A stretch of 64,000 nt of DNA from Elmis aenea (taxonomy: Eukaryota > Arthropoda > Insecta > Coleoptera > Elmidae), in the NCBI GenBank assembly GCA_947652605.1, contig OX393581.1:33660788-33724787 (forward strand), in the 5' to 3' direction. Positions 12,290 through 24,430 of this stretch are shown piece by piece. The notes beneath the pieces were generated by a model that was not told the origin of the DNA, searched no databases, and was given only the letters and a program-made list of their open reading frames with translations. Each line of letters begins with the position of its first letter. Position 1 is the first letter of the stretch. The position numbers and the translations under genes are program-made.

Positions 12290-13359
12290 AAGTAAGAGGC
12301 ACACAATTTCATGCAACAATCATTTTGTAGAATATACGCATTAAAACAAACGTAGTTTTAATCGAGCGCTCGAAATCTAATGCTGACTCAGAGCTGTTTT
12401 TAACCTGTATCTGAATTCAAAAATATTTTAAAGTGTTTTACCAACCACAGCAAGCGAATAGATTCAAAGAATTAGTAGCGTAATAATTATGTTTAAATTA
12501 TTGTGGGGCTTATTTTTACACCCAAACCAAACCAAAAGTGAAACTAATTTTTATTGTAGTAGGTACTGGGGCTTCCACTCATGAAAAAATAATCTTGTAC
12601 CTAACTTTATGTATATCGTTGGATAGTAAGGACAACACAATGTGACACATTAAATTTACGTATGCATCGTAAATTTCATCATTTATCATAGTTCAGCGCT
12701 GATTTTTATTAGCATTTCCAGCCTTTGATAACGCTAATAAAGTCACTATAAAAACGAAAGTAAAATTACCCACGTCTGGAGAACAATAAGTGCAACATAC
12801 AAGAGTGATGTACAACCGTGCTTTGAACTTAACCTCGTGAATTCCTACGTAAATGAGCTATAAATTTAAAATATTTTATAACAAACGCTATTATAATCTC
12901 CATCAGTATTTAGTAAGCAATGAAGCATAGAGAACACTATTGCTTATTACAATTCAGAACAGCATCCGACGTTTTTATATCTCTTTATTGTGGAAAGACC
13001 AATAAAAAATGATTTAGCGCACAAAATGCACTTCATGTATTAAGTGGGGAGTTAAGTCGTGACAAAAACAGGTTGGACAAATAAATATCTTTTCAATAAA
13101 TGATTCATCATGCCGCTTATGGTTTTGTGGTTACCAGCAAACAAGAATGTAATACGTAGGAAACACTAAAAATCTAATATTGTGATATTATCGTGATTAA
13201 ACGTGCCGTTTTGTTGCAATGACAAACTAGTAACGGGTTTTTAAGCTCTTGTAAATTAAACACAATCTTGTTAGTTTGACTTTTATAAAGCATATCTAGA
13301 CCTACATAAATATTTGCCTATATACACTGGCAGTGCCGTAACTAGGGTACGAAGCGCCT
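12290..13359. other. Gene-free stretch
   Basis: AT-rich DNA; no gene, RNA or bounded repeat could be supported. Confidence 0.45.
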
Positions 13360-13369
13360 GTGGCAAGTG

Positions 13370-14010
13370 GTATCCGGAAGATTCACCGAAAACCAATTCA
13401 CCGAATATCAATTCACCGAATAAGCAATTCACCGAATCATCGAAAAATAAATGGATATAAATTACATGAAATAGTTAATCAAAGATCAGAAAGTAATATA
13501 TTGTGACTGACCTATTTTGTACATTGGTTGCACTTTTTGGGGTTACTTATTACTCATATTTTTATTGTTTTTAATTATGGTTTTATAAGGTGGTTGGACC
13601 CTCAAACGTTGTTTTACGTATTTATATCCACAGGTCTAGAACAATTATTACACAGTAAGAAACAATTAAAACAATGAGAAAATAATATATGTATTAAAAA
13701 AATATTGATATAAATACGTAACACAACGTTTGAGGGTCCAACCACCTTATAAAGCCATAATTAAAAACAATAAACAAATGAGTAATAAGTACTTAACCCC
13801 AAAAAGTGCAACCAATGTACAAAATAGGATGGTCAGTCACAAGTCACAATATATTACTTTCTGATCTTTGATTTACATATTTCATGTAATTTATATCCAT
13901 TTATTTTTCGATGATTCGGTGAATTGCTTATTCGGTGAATTGATATTCGGTGAATTGCTTTCGGTGAATTGCTTTCGGTGAATTGGTTTTCGGTGAATCT
14001 TCCTAGACCC
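13370..14010. mobile_element. Mutator-like foldback MITE with ATTCACCGAA arrays
   Basis: A hairpin of about 640 bp. Each end has tandem copies of ATTCACCGAA (right side complement TTCGGTGAAT), four on the left and five on the right. The arms continue as a near-perfect inverted repeat to the centre near 13690. Outside, GTGGCAAGTG occurs at 13360-13369 and 14011-14020, an exact 9-10 bp direct repeat. Long terminal inverted repeats with a 9-10 bp target duplication fit the Mutator (MULE) superfamily. No transposase frame is present. Confidence 0.65.
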
Positions 14011-14020
14011 GTGGCAAGTG

Positions 14021-15090
14021 TTTAACTTGCATTTATTTTCGCACAGCCCCGCAAACCCTATGACCGGCTCTGTTTATGAGTAAATTAATTATATAATCCA
14101 ATGAATCATATGTCAATAATCGACCGATTAATCGGTAATCAGCAGATCAGCGAAAGACGATTAATCAGTAATTGGCCACACTGCTTATCGGTACATTCCT
14201 AATGCAAGGCTTATTTTGCTTTGTAATTCCTGTACAGTTTTTCAAATTTTATTTGGAGTCTGACCTATTTAGTTCTATAAAATACTTAAACAATTTTCTC
14301 TCGGCAATAACAATAAAAAAAAACTTCATCCCAGTCGTCCAAAGTGCATGTGTGGAATCGTAAATGCACATCTTTTGCACTACTTAATGCAGCCGTGAGA
14401 GACTATTCCCCCAAGTAAAAGCGATTTAAAAACGAAACTGTTGCTAGTTCTCGCCAAGGTTTACCACGAATTGCACCTGCAGTCTTTGTGACCCTAGAGA
14501 TATTATCGCGGATTGCATCCGTGTTCTATTTTATTTTGGGATCTGTCGAACTGTATACTAATGCGCGTTAGCTGGAAACATTCAAACTTTAAATCTTAGG
14601 TATCATTAAAAGATTGATTTTACATAAATAAAGTAAACAAGCAAGAAATAATATTAGATGATTACCGCTTTTCCACTAGCCATTTTCACAATCAATACTA
14701 GTAAAATAATCAAAAAATATGCTCTTCATTTAAGTAGGTATGTGCTTCATTGCCAGGTGACGGCTTTTTTACTACAAGATTCTGCCAGTTTTCTCATTTT
14801 TATTTTCTTTTTCTTTCTGATTTATTTTTGTGGAAATATTTTCCACAGCCGTGAGCCAAAGTCTATCGAATTTACCCGAACTAGCAACTACTTGTATATT
14901 TGGTAATATATGTTAAGGGAAACCAAATTTGTCCTATAAATAAAACATGATTGTTGGAATTACATATCTTTATTTGTACATTATTGTATTGTAAATTATG
15001 CGAACATTGTTTACAAACAATTTATTATTTATTTTCCAAGTAATTTAAAATTTATTGTGTAGGACCTACACAATAATGTTATACACTGTA
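14021..15090. other. Gene-free stretch
   Basis: Near 14040-14075 a string like CGCACAGCCCCGCAAACCCT resembles DNA near 53000 and 53150, so the Mutator-like element landed in an older repeat. Two frames of 63 and 82 codons (14172-14363, 14658-14906) show no recognisable domain. Confidence 0.4.
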
Positions 15091-15092
15091 TA

Positions 15093-15812
15093 CAGGGTGT
15101 CACACAAAAAACGCCGCAAGCTGTAACTCCGTTGTTTGTGGTCCGATTTTGGTGAACAAAAAACTAAATGAAACGGCTCCTCAATTACTATAAACTGAAT
15201 TGGATTTCAAATTTTTTCAAGGTCAACTTAAATGTCAAACGATAGTCACTTTTTTTCCAAATGGCACTATATATTTTTTTTTACTAAATCTGGTAGACAT
15301 TGTTTTTCTGAACTCAATGATGTACCTAATCATAATTTAGTTTTAGTGCTAAACTAATAAGAAATAAAAAATTAAAGTTTAAGCAAAGTAGGTTAGGTTT
15401 CACAAAATTTTCAAGCGTGCCGTGGAAAACAAAAAAATCTTAATCAACAAATATCATTTAAATACCACACTGACGTTTAAATGACATTTGTTAATAAAGA
15501 TTTCCACGGCACGCTTGAAAATTTTGTGAAACCTAGCCTATTTTAGTTAAACTTTTATTTTTTATTTCTTATTAGTTTAGCACTAAAATTAACTTATGAT
15601 TTATGATTACATCATTGAATTCAGAAAAATAATGTCTACCAGATTTGGAAAAAAATTGACTATCGTATGACATTTAAGTTGACCTTGAATAAAATTTAAA
15701 TCCAATTCAGTTCATAGTATTTGAGGAGCCGTTTCATTTAGTTTTTTGTTCACCAAAATCGGACCACAAACAACGGAGTTACAGCTTGCGGCGTTTTTTG
15801 TGTGACACCCTG
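15093..15812. mobile_element. Snap-back hairpin element, 720 bp
   Basis: The element starts CAGGGTGTCACAC and ends GTGTGACACCCTG, with TA on both sides (15091-15092, 15813-15814). The left arm reads GCCGCAAGCTGTAACTCCG and continues to about 15450; the right arm is its reverse complement almost base for base, so practically the whole element folds into one stem of about 350 bp with a tiny loop near 15465. TA duplication is typical of Tc1/mariner transposition. No coding capacity. Confidence 0.7.
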
Positions 15813-15814
15813 TA

Positions 15815-17529
15815 TACACTTTAGGTCATCAAATGATCACAGAATAGATTATGTTCCTTGTTTATTTTCATAAATATTTTGATGATGTCAAACTACATTT
15901 TTTTACAACATTTTTTCATTAATATAGATAATTTGAGCTTACGATATATTTTTGAAATAAACAAAAGTCCCCATCAACTAAACTTATATCAAATGTGGTT
16001 TCCATAAGAGATAATAAATTTAACATTAATAAAATAGATAGCACCATTACAAGTTACCGTGGGGAACAGTTTTTAGAATTTTTGTAAATGAAACCGTCGT
16101 GAAAAAAAAACGAAAAATCGATTTTCGGTTTTTAATTTTTAGAAAACAATTGCTATTGATAACTTAACTCGAAAATTAACAGTTATTATGTCTGGCGCAT
16201 ACACACACACAGTCTGTGTGACACATACGTTTAAATAATTAACTGCTTCCTCCCTTATTCAGGTTATTTATTGACATATTTCATTACATCCCGGGATCAT
16301 GAGAAATTCCGGGAAGAAAACCGATTTCGCCCTGTAATCCCGGGATAAGCAAAAATGTCTAGTATGAGAAACCCCACTACGTATCGTATGGCGAAAGTAA
16401 AATAATTGTGAACAAAGTGCACTAATTAAATAAACGGGTAACACAAAGTTGATGCTATAAAACTTGACGGAACGTGGCAGAGCTTGACGTGACGTACAGG
16501 ATTAATTCCCGACGAGTTTTATTTTATTTCGCGTGCCTGAGGGACACAGGAAATTACATCAATAATGTCAACTTATAAATACTCTCTCTTCACGTTGATA
16601 TTTTCCGCGGTTACTTGTCTACACGGAGTAATTGATGTTAAAATTGCATAATTACATAATGAATATTTACTTTCAGTTTAATTATTGTGTATTCAGCGGA
16701 ATGTAATGAGAAGAGTGAGCTGTGCTTTTGCAAGGAATGTTGATTTACGCACTATTGACAAACGAAAGATATTCATTGACCGCATGATTAAGCATCGATT
16801 ATCAATTTTAATTGATTGCTGAATGCCGCCTTTTCTTTTTGCATGACTGGATACGTTAAGTACTTGTTTATGCCAAGTTTAGTAATAGTTGGTTAATCAA
16901 TTATCATGATAATAGCCTCATCGGCATCAATTTACATTTAAGTTTTACTTTTGTTTTGGTTATTTATTCCTACCATATAGACATAGCCCATAAATGCTGA
17001 CTTTGTGTAACATAAATCGAAGACATTGTAGCCATTTGTAATATCAAGAACCAAGTGTCACACGTTAAATGGCACATTAAAGCTATCAGACAAATGGAAA
17101 TGTTTTATGGTAAATAATTGTACTCGATTACTTTTATCGGAACTACTCGTAAAATATGCTATTAAAATTGACTGCGTTTTAATATTAAAACTTGCAAATG
17201 TATTAAAGCTTGCAAAGACCAGGTGGTGTTGATATATTTCGTCGTAAATTAAGGAAGTTCAACGCCTAAAATCATCACAAAAAGTTTTTTTTTTATTTCA
17301 TATTAATGCAAAAATAAAAATATATGCTATAAGATTTTGACCAGGAAAAAGTCAGACTTGCGCAATTTAAAACAAATAGGCATCGGAATGTTTATAATAC
17401 TCAAACTTTTCAAAACTCTCGTCATTGTCTTTTTTTTGGCTTTATAATAATGTATACGATTTATTGAAAATTACTTCTAAAAACAAACAAAATAATCGAG
17501 GCAGTGATGATGATCTCTGGGGTACCCTA
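15815..17529. other. Gene-free stretch
   Basis: No gene recognised. A segment near 16195-16255 (GTCTGGCGC, an ACAC run, CTGCTTCC) resembles one near 63087-63145, so both may be copies of a dispersed repeat. A second patch at 16290-16345 contains CCCGGGAT in both orientations. Confidence 0.4.
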
Positions 17530-17531
17530 TA

Positions 17532-19094
17532 CAGGGTGCCCATTTTTCTAACCTGTTGTATGGGTAACTCCGTTAATATTGGAGATACAGAAACGTTTAA
17601 ATTAGCAAATTTGTGCAGAATTTAAAGGGAAATCTGATGCCATTTTCAAATTTGACCTATGTCATCAACTTTTTGAAATATTTTGAAAAAACTGAAAAAT
17701 GTCGATTTTTCAAACTTGAATAATTCCGTAACCATATGAGCTAGAACAAAAATAAACATTGGCTTTTATAGATATTTTTACATAGATTTTAAATATGTTA
17801 ACGAAATTTTTATAGCACTCTCGATTTCCGAGTTATAGCACAAACTTGCATTTTTTTAAATGGAAGTCATAGTTGGCTGTGGTCTTATTAAAAAGCTTAT
17901 TTTATTCTCGTTTCAATGATATAAGGTTTGTTATGCTTTACTCTTGTAGTTTTTCTTTAAATAAGCAAAAATCATTTTACATGTTCACAGCCTACTAATA
18001 CATGGGAGTTATCCCGTGTTGATGTTCTTTTTTTTTTCGATGTGACATTTAAGAGTTGTCTCTTATTGTTAGTGTAGCAGTTATTAGCCAGTTACAAATT
18101 TTAAAAACAAAACCTCAGAGTTTGTCAAATAAAATTTATTGTTTGTTATACGTATGTTTCTGTCTCGTGTTGATCAAAATTTTTGTTTATTATAAATTTC
18201 AAAAACAAAGTTTTCTAATGAATAAATATTATCAGGCTTTTTGGTATACCCGTATTTTTTAAAATTGGTTTCTAATAATGAAAATAATTTTTTTCTTGGT
18301 TGGCTCCTTTCCATAAATCTTTGCAAATACATTTCACTTGAATTTCTACTATTTCTATTACAAGCGTAGTAATAGAAAAGCATGTGTTTTTTTCTTCATT
18401 AGAACACACTGTTTTTGAAATTTACAATAAACTCAATCAAATATTTTGACCAACACGAGAGAGAGATTTATACGTAAAACAAACAATAAATTATATTTGA
18501 CAAACTCTGAGGTTTTGTTTTTAAAATTTGTAACTGGCTAATAACTGCTACACTAACAATAAGAGACAACTCTTAAATGTCACATCGAAAAAAAAAAGAA
18601 CATCAACACGGGATAACTCCCATGTATTAGTAGGCTGTGAACATGTAAAATGATTTTTGCTTATTTAAAGAAAAACTACAAGAGTAAAGCATAACAAACC
18701 TTATATCATTGAAACGAGAATAAAATAAGCTTTTTAATAAGACCACAGCCAACTATGACTTCCATTTAAAAAAATGCAAGTTTGTGCTATAACTCTGAAA
18801 TCGAGAGTGCTATAAAAATTTCGTTAACATATTTAAAATCTATGTAAAAATATCTATAAAAGCCAATGTTTATTTTTGTTCTAGCTCATATGGTTACGGA
18901 ATTATTCAAGTTTGAAAAAATCGACATTTTTCAGTTTTTTCAAAATATTTCAAAAAGTTGATGACATAGGTCAAATTTGAAAATGGCATCAGATTTCCCT
19001 TTAAATTCTGCACAAATTTGCCAATTTAAACGTTTCTGTATCTCTAATATTAACGGAGTTACCCATACAACAGGTTAGAAAAATGGGCACCCTG
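17532..19094. mobile_element. Snap-back hairpin element, 1563 bp
   Basis: Begins CAGGGTGCCCATTTTTC and ends GAAAAATGGGCACCCTG, with TA on each side (17530-17531, 19095-19096). Left and right arms of about 640 bp are near-perfect reverse complements: for example GAGTTGTCTCTTATTGTTAG near 18050 matches its complement near 18560. The loop of about 300 bp, centred near 18310, is less symmetrical. The ends are the same as in the 15.1-kb element, yet the arms are unrelated to it. Open frames inside (18056-18383) are hairpin by-products. Confidence 0.7.
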
Positions 19095-19412
19095 TATACA
19101 GAGTTAAAGAAAATAAGAATTTTAGTGTGGGGCAAAACAAAGGTGTGCGACAAACGTAGACCCATAAAATATATAAAATTGTCAAGAACATCGGGTGTCG
19201 TTCAGAAATGTTTAAAATACCAGTGACCAGCGATTCATAATAAGACAATTACTGGACAGTAATCTGCATATCAGCATAGGGGACAAATCACACTGACTTT
19301 TTTACAATAATAATCGACGTTTATCGAGAATGTTTTTTTACAGAATTGTTAATATTGTCGTACGCACTATTTTACCACGTTGCGCTGAAACCGTTGTATA
19401 GACTAGACATTA

Positions 19413-19945
19413 AGTCTGTTTTATACTATACTATTTTTTCGTTTAAGAAAATTGTATACGATTTTTAATGCAAAAATTTCGTTCAAGAATTTAGCATGGA
19501 AATTATGAACCATTTACATTGTACTATTTTTTGGTACGAAAACTCCAATATATTTTGGTTACTTTTTAGTAACTTTTATCATATTTTGTTGGCACCTTGA
19601 GTAACCACGTCAAATGTTCAATTTGATCACAGAACAGAAAGCGAATCATTTTAAAATTTAACGTATATTTAACGCTTGTTCCATTCTACATATTTATTCC
19701 TACAAAATAAATTGTGAGGGATAACGGTAATAAGTAGTATTAAACATCGTTTGATTGTTTCTGTTAACCTAAGTTACAGTAGAATACGCATGCGCCCATG
19801 CTAAAATTGGACGCATTTAGGGCAGGTAGTAATTTCGTACGAATTTTTCGTTCAAGATTTTTAATTTCTAATTGACATTGACACCGTACTAGAAAATCGT
19901 ATACGATTTTCTTAAACGAAAAAATATTATAGTATAAAACAGACT
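19413..19945. mobile_element. MITE with AGTCTGTTTTATACTATA ends
   Basis: A 533-bp element whose outer 55 bp or so are inverted repeats starting AGTCTGTTTTATACTATA and ending in the complement. Arms share CGTTTAAGAAAAT and GTATACGATTTT. A TTA lies directly outside each end (19410-19412, 19946-19948), a duplication size typical of PIF/Harbinger elements. Confidence 0.55.
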
Positions 19946-20308
19946 TTAGAGCTTTAGACACTTATGCAGAGTATCATCCACTAGAAGTGACCTAAAGTGC
20001 TGCTTGTAGATGATTATATTTATGTATCTGATGCGTTTCTATACAGATTTCTTCGTTTTTATATGTATGACTTATCTTGGCATTATAGTTTTCTCTTGAA
20101 ATTAAATTATACTTTTGTATTAATATTTATCAGCACGTCAACTGGGTTTTCAAAGAATTACTACAGCCATAGATTTTTCTGAACATAGAATTAATACAGC
20201 TATCTTGCTTTGTTTTCCATAATTTTGACAATTAAACACGAGTTTCATGTGAATAACAAAAAAGTGTGATATTTACTTACCTAAGTGATGAATTATTGCT
20301 TAACTGAC

Positions 20309-20452
20309 TTATGCCCGCTTGCACAAAGCTTGATTTAAGTTAACTTGGCCATTAAACATCTGTTAATGATAAGATAATTATGTATATTATAAGTAACTAT
20401 GAAAACTATGTTTGACGGCTTCGCTAAGTTTAATTTAGCTTTGTGGAAATGT
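20309..20452. mobile_element. Small MITE, GCTTGCACAAAGCTT ends
   Basis: The left end GCTTGCACAAAGCTTGATT is roughly complementary to the right part TAGCTTTGTGGAAATG, with AAGTTAA and TTTAATT inner pairs. It belongs to the same loose group as the elements near 5846 and 45904. Borders are approximate. Confidence 0.35.
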
Positions 20453-20820
20453 GTAAATAATTTACCTTAAAAAGTCTCCATTTCCATTTCCGTCAATGTC
20501 TCTCTGCAATACATTTAATTGTCTCACATCATATTTAGTTGCCTGGAAGGCGTTTTCTCTCCTGGGAAATAATTGCTGTCAAAATAATTCAATTTCTTTT
20601 AAAATGTTTCAACTCGGATATTAATAAAATTTTAAAAAATCTACATTTTCTTAAATTTCATCAATCATCTGCATGATTTTTTCATCGCTTTAATCAGCCT
20701 TCAATAGCGTTCATATATGTACATGGTCATTACATTATAATTTTTTTTATTCGCTCGTGCATCTTGTTGTTAATGTTTATATTATGCGAGCGACTGTATT
20801 AATATTTTTATTGTTTGTAG

Positions 20821-20946
20821 GAGCTGAAAGAGAGTTTTAACTATGGCCTCTTTTGTCCACCTGAAAACGGTAGAGCGGGGAAGTTTCTTGATGAGGAACG
20901 ACGTCTTGGAGATTATCCTTTTAATGGACCTGTAGGATACTTAGAA
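20821..20946 (+). CDS. Shank: Shank exon a: part of the SPN domain
   Basis: A phase 0 to 0 exon of 42 codons after acceptor TTTGTAG and before donor GTAAGT. It encodes ELKESFNYGLFCPPENG, then FLDEERRLGDYPF and GPVGYLE, the highly conserved stretch of the Shank N-terminal (SPN) domain, a ubiquitin-like fold that packs on the ankyrin repeats. Residue 1 in my numbering is the first codon of this exon. The preceding exon, which should carry the beginning of SPN and the start codon, was not recognised in 1-20820 and probably lies outside the window. Confidence 0.93.
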
Positions 20947-21708
20947 GTAAGTAAATATTATAGTAATAATTGTTGATGAATGTTCTTAGATTATTATAAT
21001 CACTACTCCTGTACCCAAGAGAGCAACTAATATAATAATGAGTATATCAATTACTAATATTGTCGTTTGAAATGTACTTTGATCAGTGCGAGAAAAATTT
21101 TGTGTTCAACAAAACAAAACGTTAAAAGGTATTGCCAAATGAAAATGGCAATATTTTGATAATATATTGAGAAATATGTTTTTGATTAAATAAAAATATC
21201 TTACTACGTAATTAAAATTATGAGGGTGATTACAAAAATTAAAGTTTCTTTCTGTTAAAAATGTTTTGCTATATTTTGGTTTTAACTCAAGTCAAGCCAA
21301 TATTATTTTTTTAACATAATTGTCACTTTTTGATTATATAAAATTTGTATCTTCAAAAAAAATTAATTTTTCTTGTAAATTGTCTGCTCTAAATTCTTAC
21401 ACTTTTTTATGAAAATTGTAAAATTCTGATAGTTTTACTGTATTAATGAAATTATAAAACAAAAGTTTTTGAGAACCAGTCTAATAGTTCTTATTATAAA
21501 TACAAAACTGCGATGATTTGTTTAACCATCTTAATTTATTATTATGAATTGAGTTGTTGAAAAGGGGTGGTTACAGCGTAAAACATTAGCGCATTGTAAA
21601 TAACAGCCCTGAAGGAAACAGTCTTGTTGAACAATTAAAAATTATGTGACCTTTAAAACACGAAAGAGAACACGTACATTAGAAACTAATAAAAACGATG
21701 CGTTAAGA

Positions 21709-22074
21709 CAGGGATTCCCAACGTTATTCATTTAGACCCCCTTAAAGATCGATGGAACTCGAGAAGTCGATTGAGGGTCGATGGATAAGTCATACTTATT
21801 GTACGTACTGTTTTGGAAAATTTCATTATATTGGAAAAGTGTTTTTTTTAAATTATCAGATGGACACCAAAAAATTTTTCGTATTTTGGATATATTTTTG
21901 TTAAAAAACAAAATACAATAAATTAATTTCGTTATCATTTTAAAAATCTTTTTATAATTATTCACTTGATGTATTATTCAAAATCTTGGGAAATAACATA
22001 AAAGTTCTTGAGGGGTCAATTGAAAAGATTTTTTTTATAGGGGGTTAATGAAAAACAAACGATGAGAACCCCTG
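21709..22074. mobile_element. hAT MITE with 8-bp target duplication
   Basis: A 366-bp element starting CAGGGATTCCCAACG and ending GAGAACCCCTG, imperfect inverted repeats of hAT type. The flanks CGTTAAGA (21701-21708) and CTTTAAGA (22075-22082) form an 8-bp target duplication with one mismatch. GGGGTC/GACCCCC strings lie inside both ends. The 77-codon - strand frame inside is not a gene. Confidence 0.7.
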
Positions 22075-22155
22075 CTTTAAGATTAAACTACACATTCATG
22101 TTTAGTTTTTCAAAATACGCTGAATTTTCGTAAAAGATTTATACTATTTTCTAAG

Positions 22156-22425
22156 GCAGTGTTTACCAGAAGTGTGGTACGTGTACCTACCCCTGATAAT
22201 TCGCGAAAGGGTGTCAAGAGATATTCGGCAGAATTTTTTATTGTACTTTCGCATTTTTTAGCTGTAAAAATGTAGCTAGATAAAAAAGGATTATTTAAAA
22301 CTACCCTAAAGTAGTGGTCATATCCTCGGCCGACAGGTGTACGCTGGTAAGATTAAACCCTCAAGAGGGGTACGAGATGGTTGTAACTTTTGTATACATT
22401 GTTGTAGTGTTTCCCAAACTTCTTA
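22156..22425. repeat. hAT-like terminal fragments
   Basis: CAGTGTTTACCAGAAGTGTGG at 22158 and GTGTTTCCCAAACTTC near 22408 are both left-end versions of the CAGTGTTTCCCAAA terminus seen at 7157, pointing the same way. No inverted right end was found, so these are fragments rather than one complete element. Confidence 0.4.
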
Positions 22426-23464
22426 GTCGTTTCTAAATGAAGGGTGTAATTAATATTTGTCTTACATTGGTGCAACATGACATGACCAAAATTTAAATAA
22501 CGAAATTTTCCAATTGCAGTGTCAAATGCGCCAAAAGTTTGGTATTTGCTTACTTGATGATATAATCATTAAATAATAAAAAAATGCGCAACCACATAAA
22601 CAAACTGATTGCAAATAGCGCAGATTTTTCGTTTTGTTCCTTTTATTTCACAGAAATTCGTCTTATTGTTTTAGGAAATTTTTTGATTGTTCTTTCACTA
22701 AAATCTACGTATCTATGCGTGTCTCGCAAAATGTGCGTGACGCAGTTTAGTCACTCGTGATACGGTGTAGTCTAGATTAGATAATTCGAACGTCTTTTTT
22801 TCTATCGCTTGCTTAGTTTATCCTCCTGTTATTTCATAATTTGTGGTGTCTACAGCTACACGCAAAACAATGGAAACGCACATAAGGATGAACTGTACAC
22901 GTTTTTTTTCTTGTTTATTCGTAAAACATCAATCTGCCGTACAAAAACGCTTAATAATACATAAATAAGTCGATTACGTAAATAGGGTGTATGTAAAGCC
23001 ATTACAACTATAATCATACGTTGTTTGGCAAAAACTGTCGTGTATTATAATAGTTTAAAATTGCACGATGCGAAATTAAACGACGATCGTATTAATTTCA
23101 CTTGCAATTACTTGCCGAGATAGCGATGCCGCCGTGTAGGCGCACATCAAAGGACTGAAAATTGAAAGTGAGACGTTACCTGTAGAGCTGGCAGCAGACG
23201 AGATTTTATTTCACATTTGCATCAAACGTCTTAAACAAAATTTCAACCGATGGTTTACTATTGGTCTCTTTCACAACTAAAAATTAAATTAGCAAATTTA
23301 CCAGTAAGGAATCCCCGTCGTATAACTTCTTTATTTAAAGAGATACAGCTTTGGTGTTTATAACAAAATATATAAAGGGACGCGATATCTTTTTAAATAT
23401 GCTGTAAAATTTTACAAACATTTACTTGTTTTTGATATATTATTTTTTATTATTTGGTCATGAG

Positions 23465-24430
23465 TCCTACTACTGTTAGGTGTAGGACTGTTGAGTTGTG
23501 TTGTGCTGACTTTTTTCCATGTTTTTTTGTCTTGTGCTAGCTTTTTTGTCTTTCGATTTGATGTTTCTGCCCGTTGCTGCTTTATTAACTTCGTCGTGCC
23601 AGGTTTTTCTCGGTCTACCTCTTTTGTTTTCTTCCTGTGATCTTGGTTCATAGGCTTTTTTATTTAACCTTTCTTCTTTCATCCTATAAATGTGCCCCAA
23701 CCATTCCAGCTGCCTTTCTTGTTTCAACTGATTTTATCTTTAATTGTTCTCTATATTTTTCGTTTCTGATTCTTCTTTTTTGGTATTTCCTTGAATTTTT
23801 CTTAGAAATCTCATTTCTGCTGCATTCACTCGACTACTATTTTTATATGTGAGTGTCCACGTTTCACTTCCGTATAAAAGTGCCGGAGTTACTACCTTTT
23901 CCACTTCCACTTTTGTTCGTTTTGGGACTTCTCTATTTCCAAAAAATGTTGTTCTTAAACTGTTAAATATTCTTCCCACATTTCCTGTCCTTTCGCTTAT
24001 TTCCTTGTCCATTCCTCCATTTTTCTCTATGATCACTCCTAAATGTTTAAAGCTTTCTACCTGTTCCAACCTAAGCCCATTTAAAGTGATGTTATGCCCT
24101 TTGTTCTCTGTTGTAAGTGTAACGATCATAGTTTTAGTTTTTTTGGTATTTATTTTAATATAATTTTTTTCCAATTTCAGGTTTAGAGTTTCTAAATTAT
24201 GTTACAGATTTTTTTCTGTTTCCGCGACTAAGACCATGTCATCTACGATTATTAGCTCCGTTATGTTAATTTTTTCCGTTTTCTAGTTGCCTAGGTGAAA
24301 CGGTCTCATTTTTTGTTTTAGTTTTAAATTACCCCATCTATAACTACTGAGAATAATAATAGACTGAGCACGCATCCTTGTATTAAGCCTCTTTTGTTTC
24401 AAACTCTTCCGATTTTTCATTTGTATTCTA
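23465..24430 (-). mobile_element. 5'-truncated non-LTR retrotransposon (LINE), reverse transcriptase remnant
   Basis: Reading the - strand from about 24420, fragments of a reverse transcriptase appear in order: GLIQGCVLSLLLF (an RT core block), VDDMVLVAETEKNL (a changed copy of the catalytic DD box), then a 144-codon open frame (24174-23740) with SFKHLGVIIEKNG, PALLYGSETW and AEMRFLRKIQG. A frame-shifted tail follows with LEWLGHIYRM and KRGRPRKTWHDEV, the C-terminal signature common in insect endonuclease/RT elements. In-frame stops and at least one shift show it is dead. It lies antisense inside the Shank intron. Confidence 0.8.

Noticed and set aside
18056..18383. Overlapping + and - frames near 18.2 kb as genes
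   Set aside because: They lie in the loop and arms of the 1.56-kb hairpin and have hydrophobic chance composition from AT-rich DNA.
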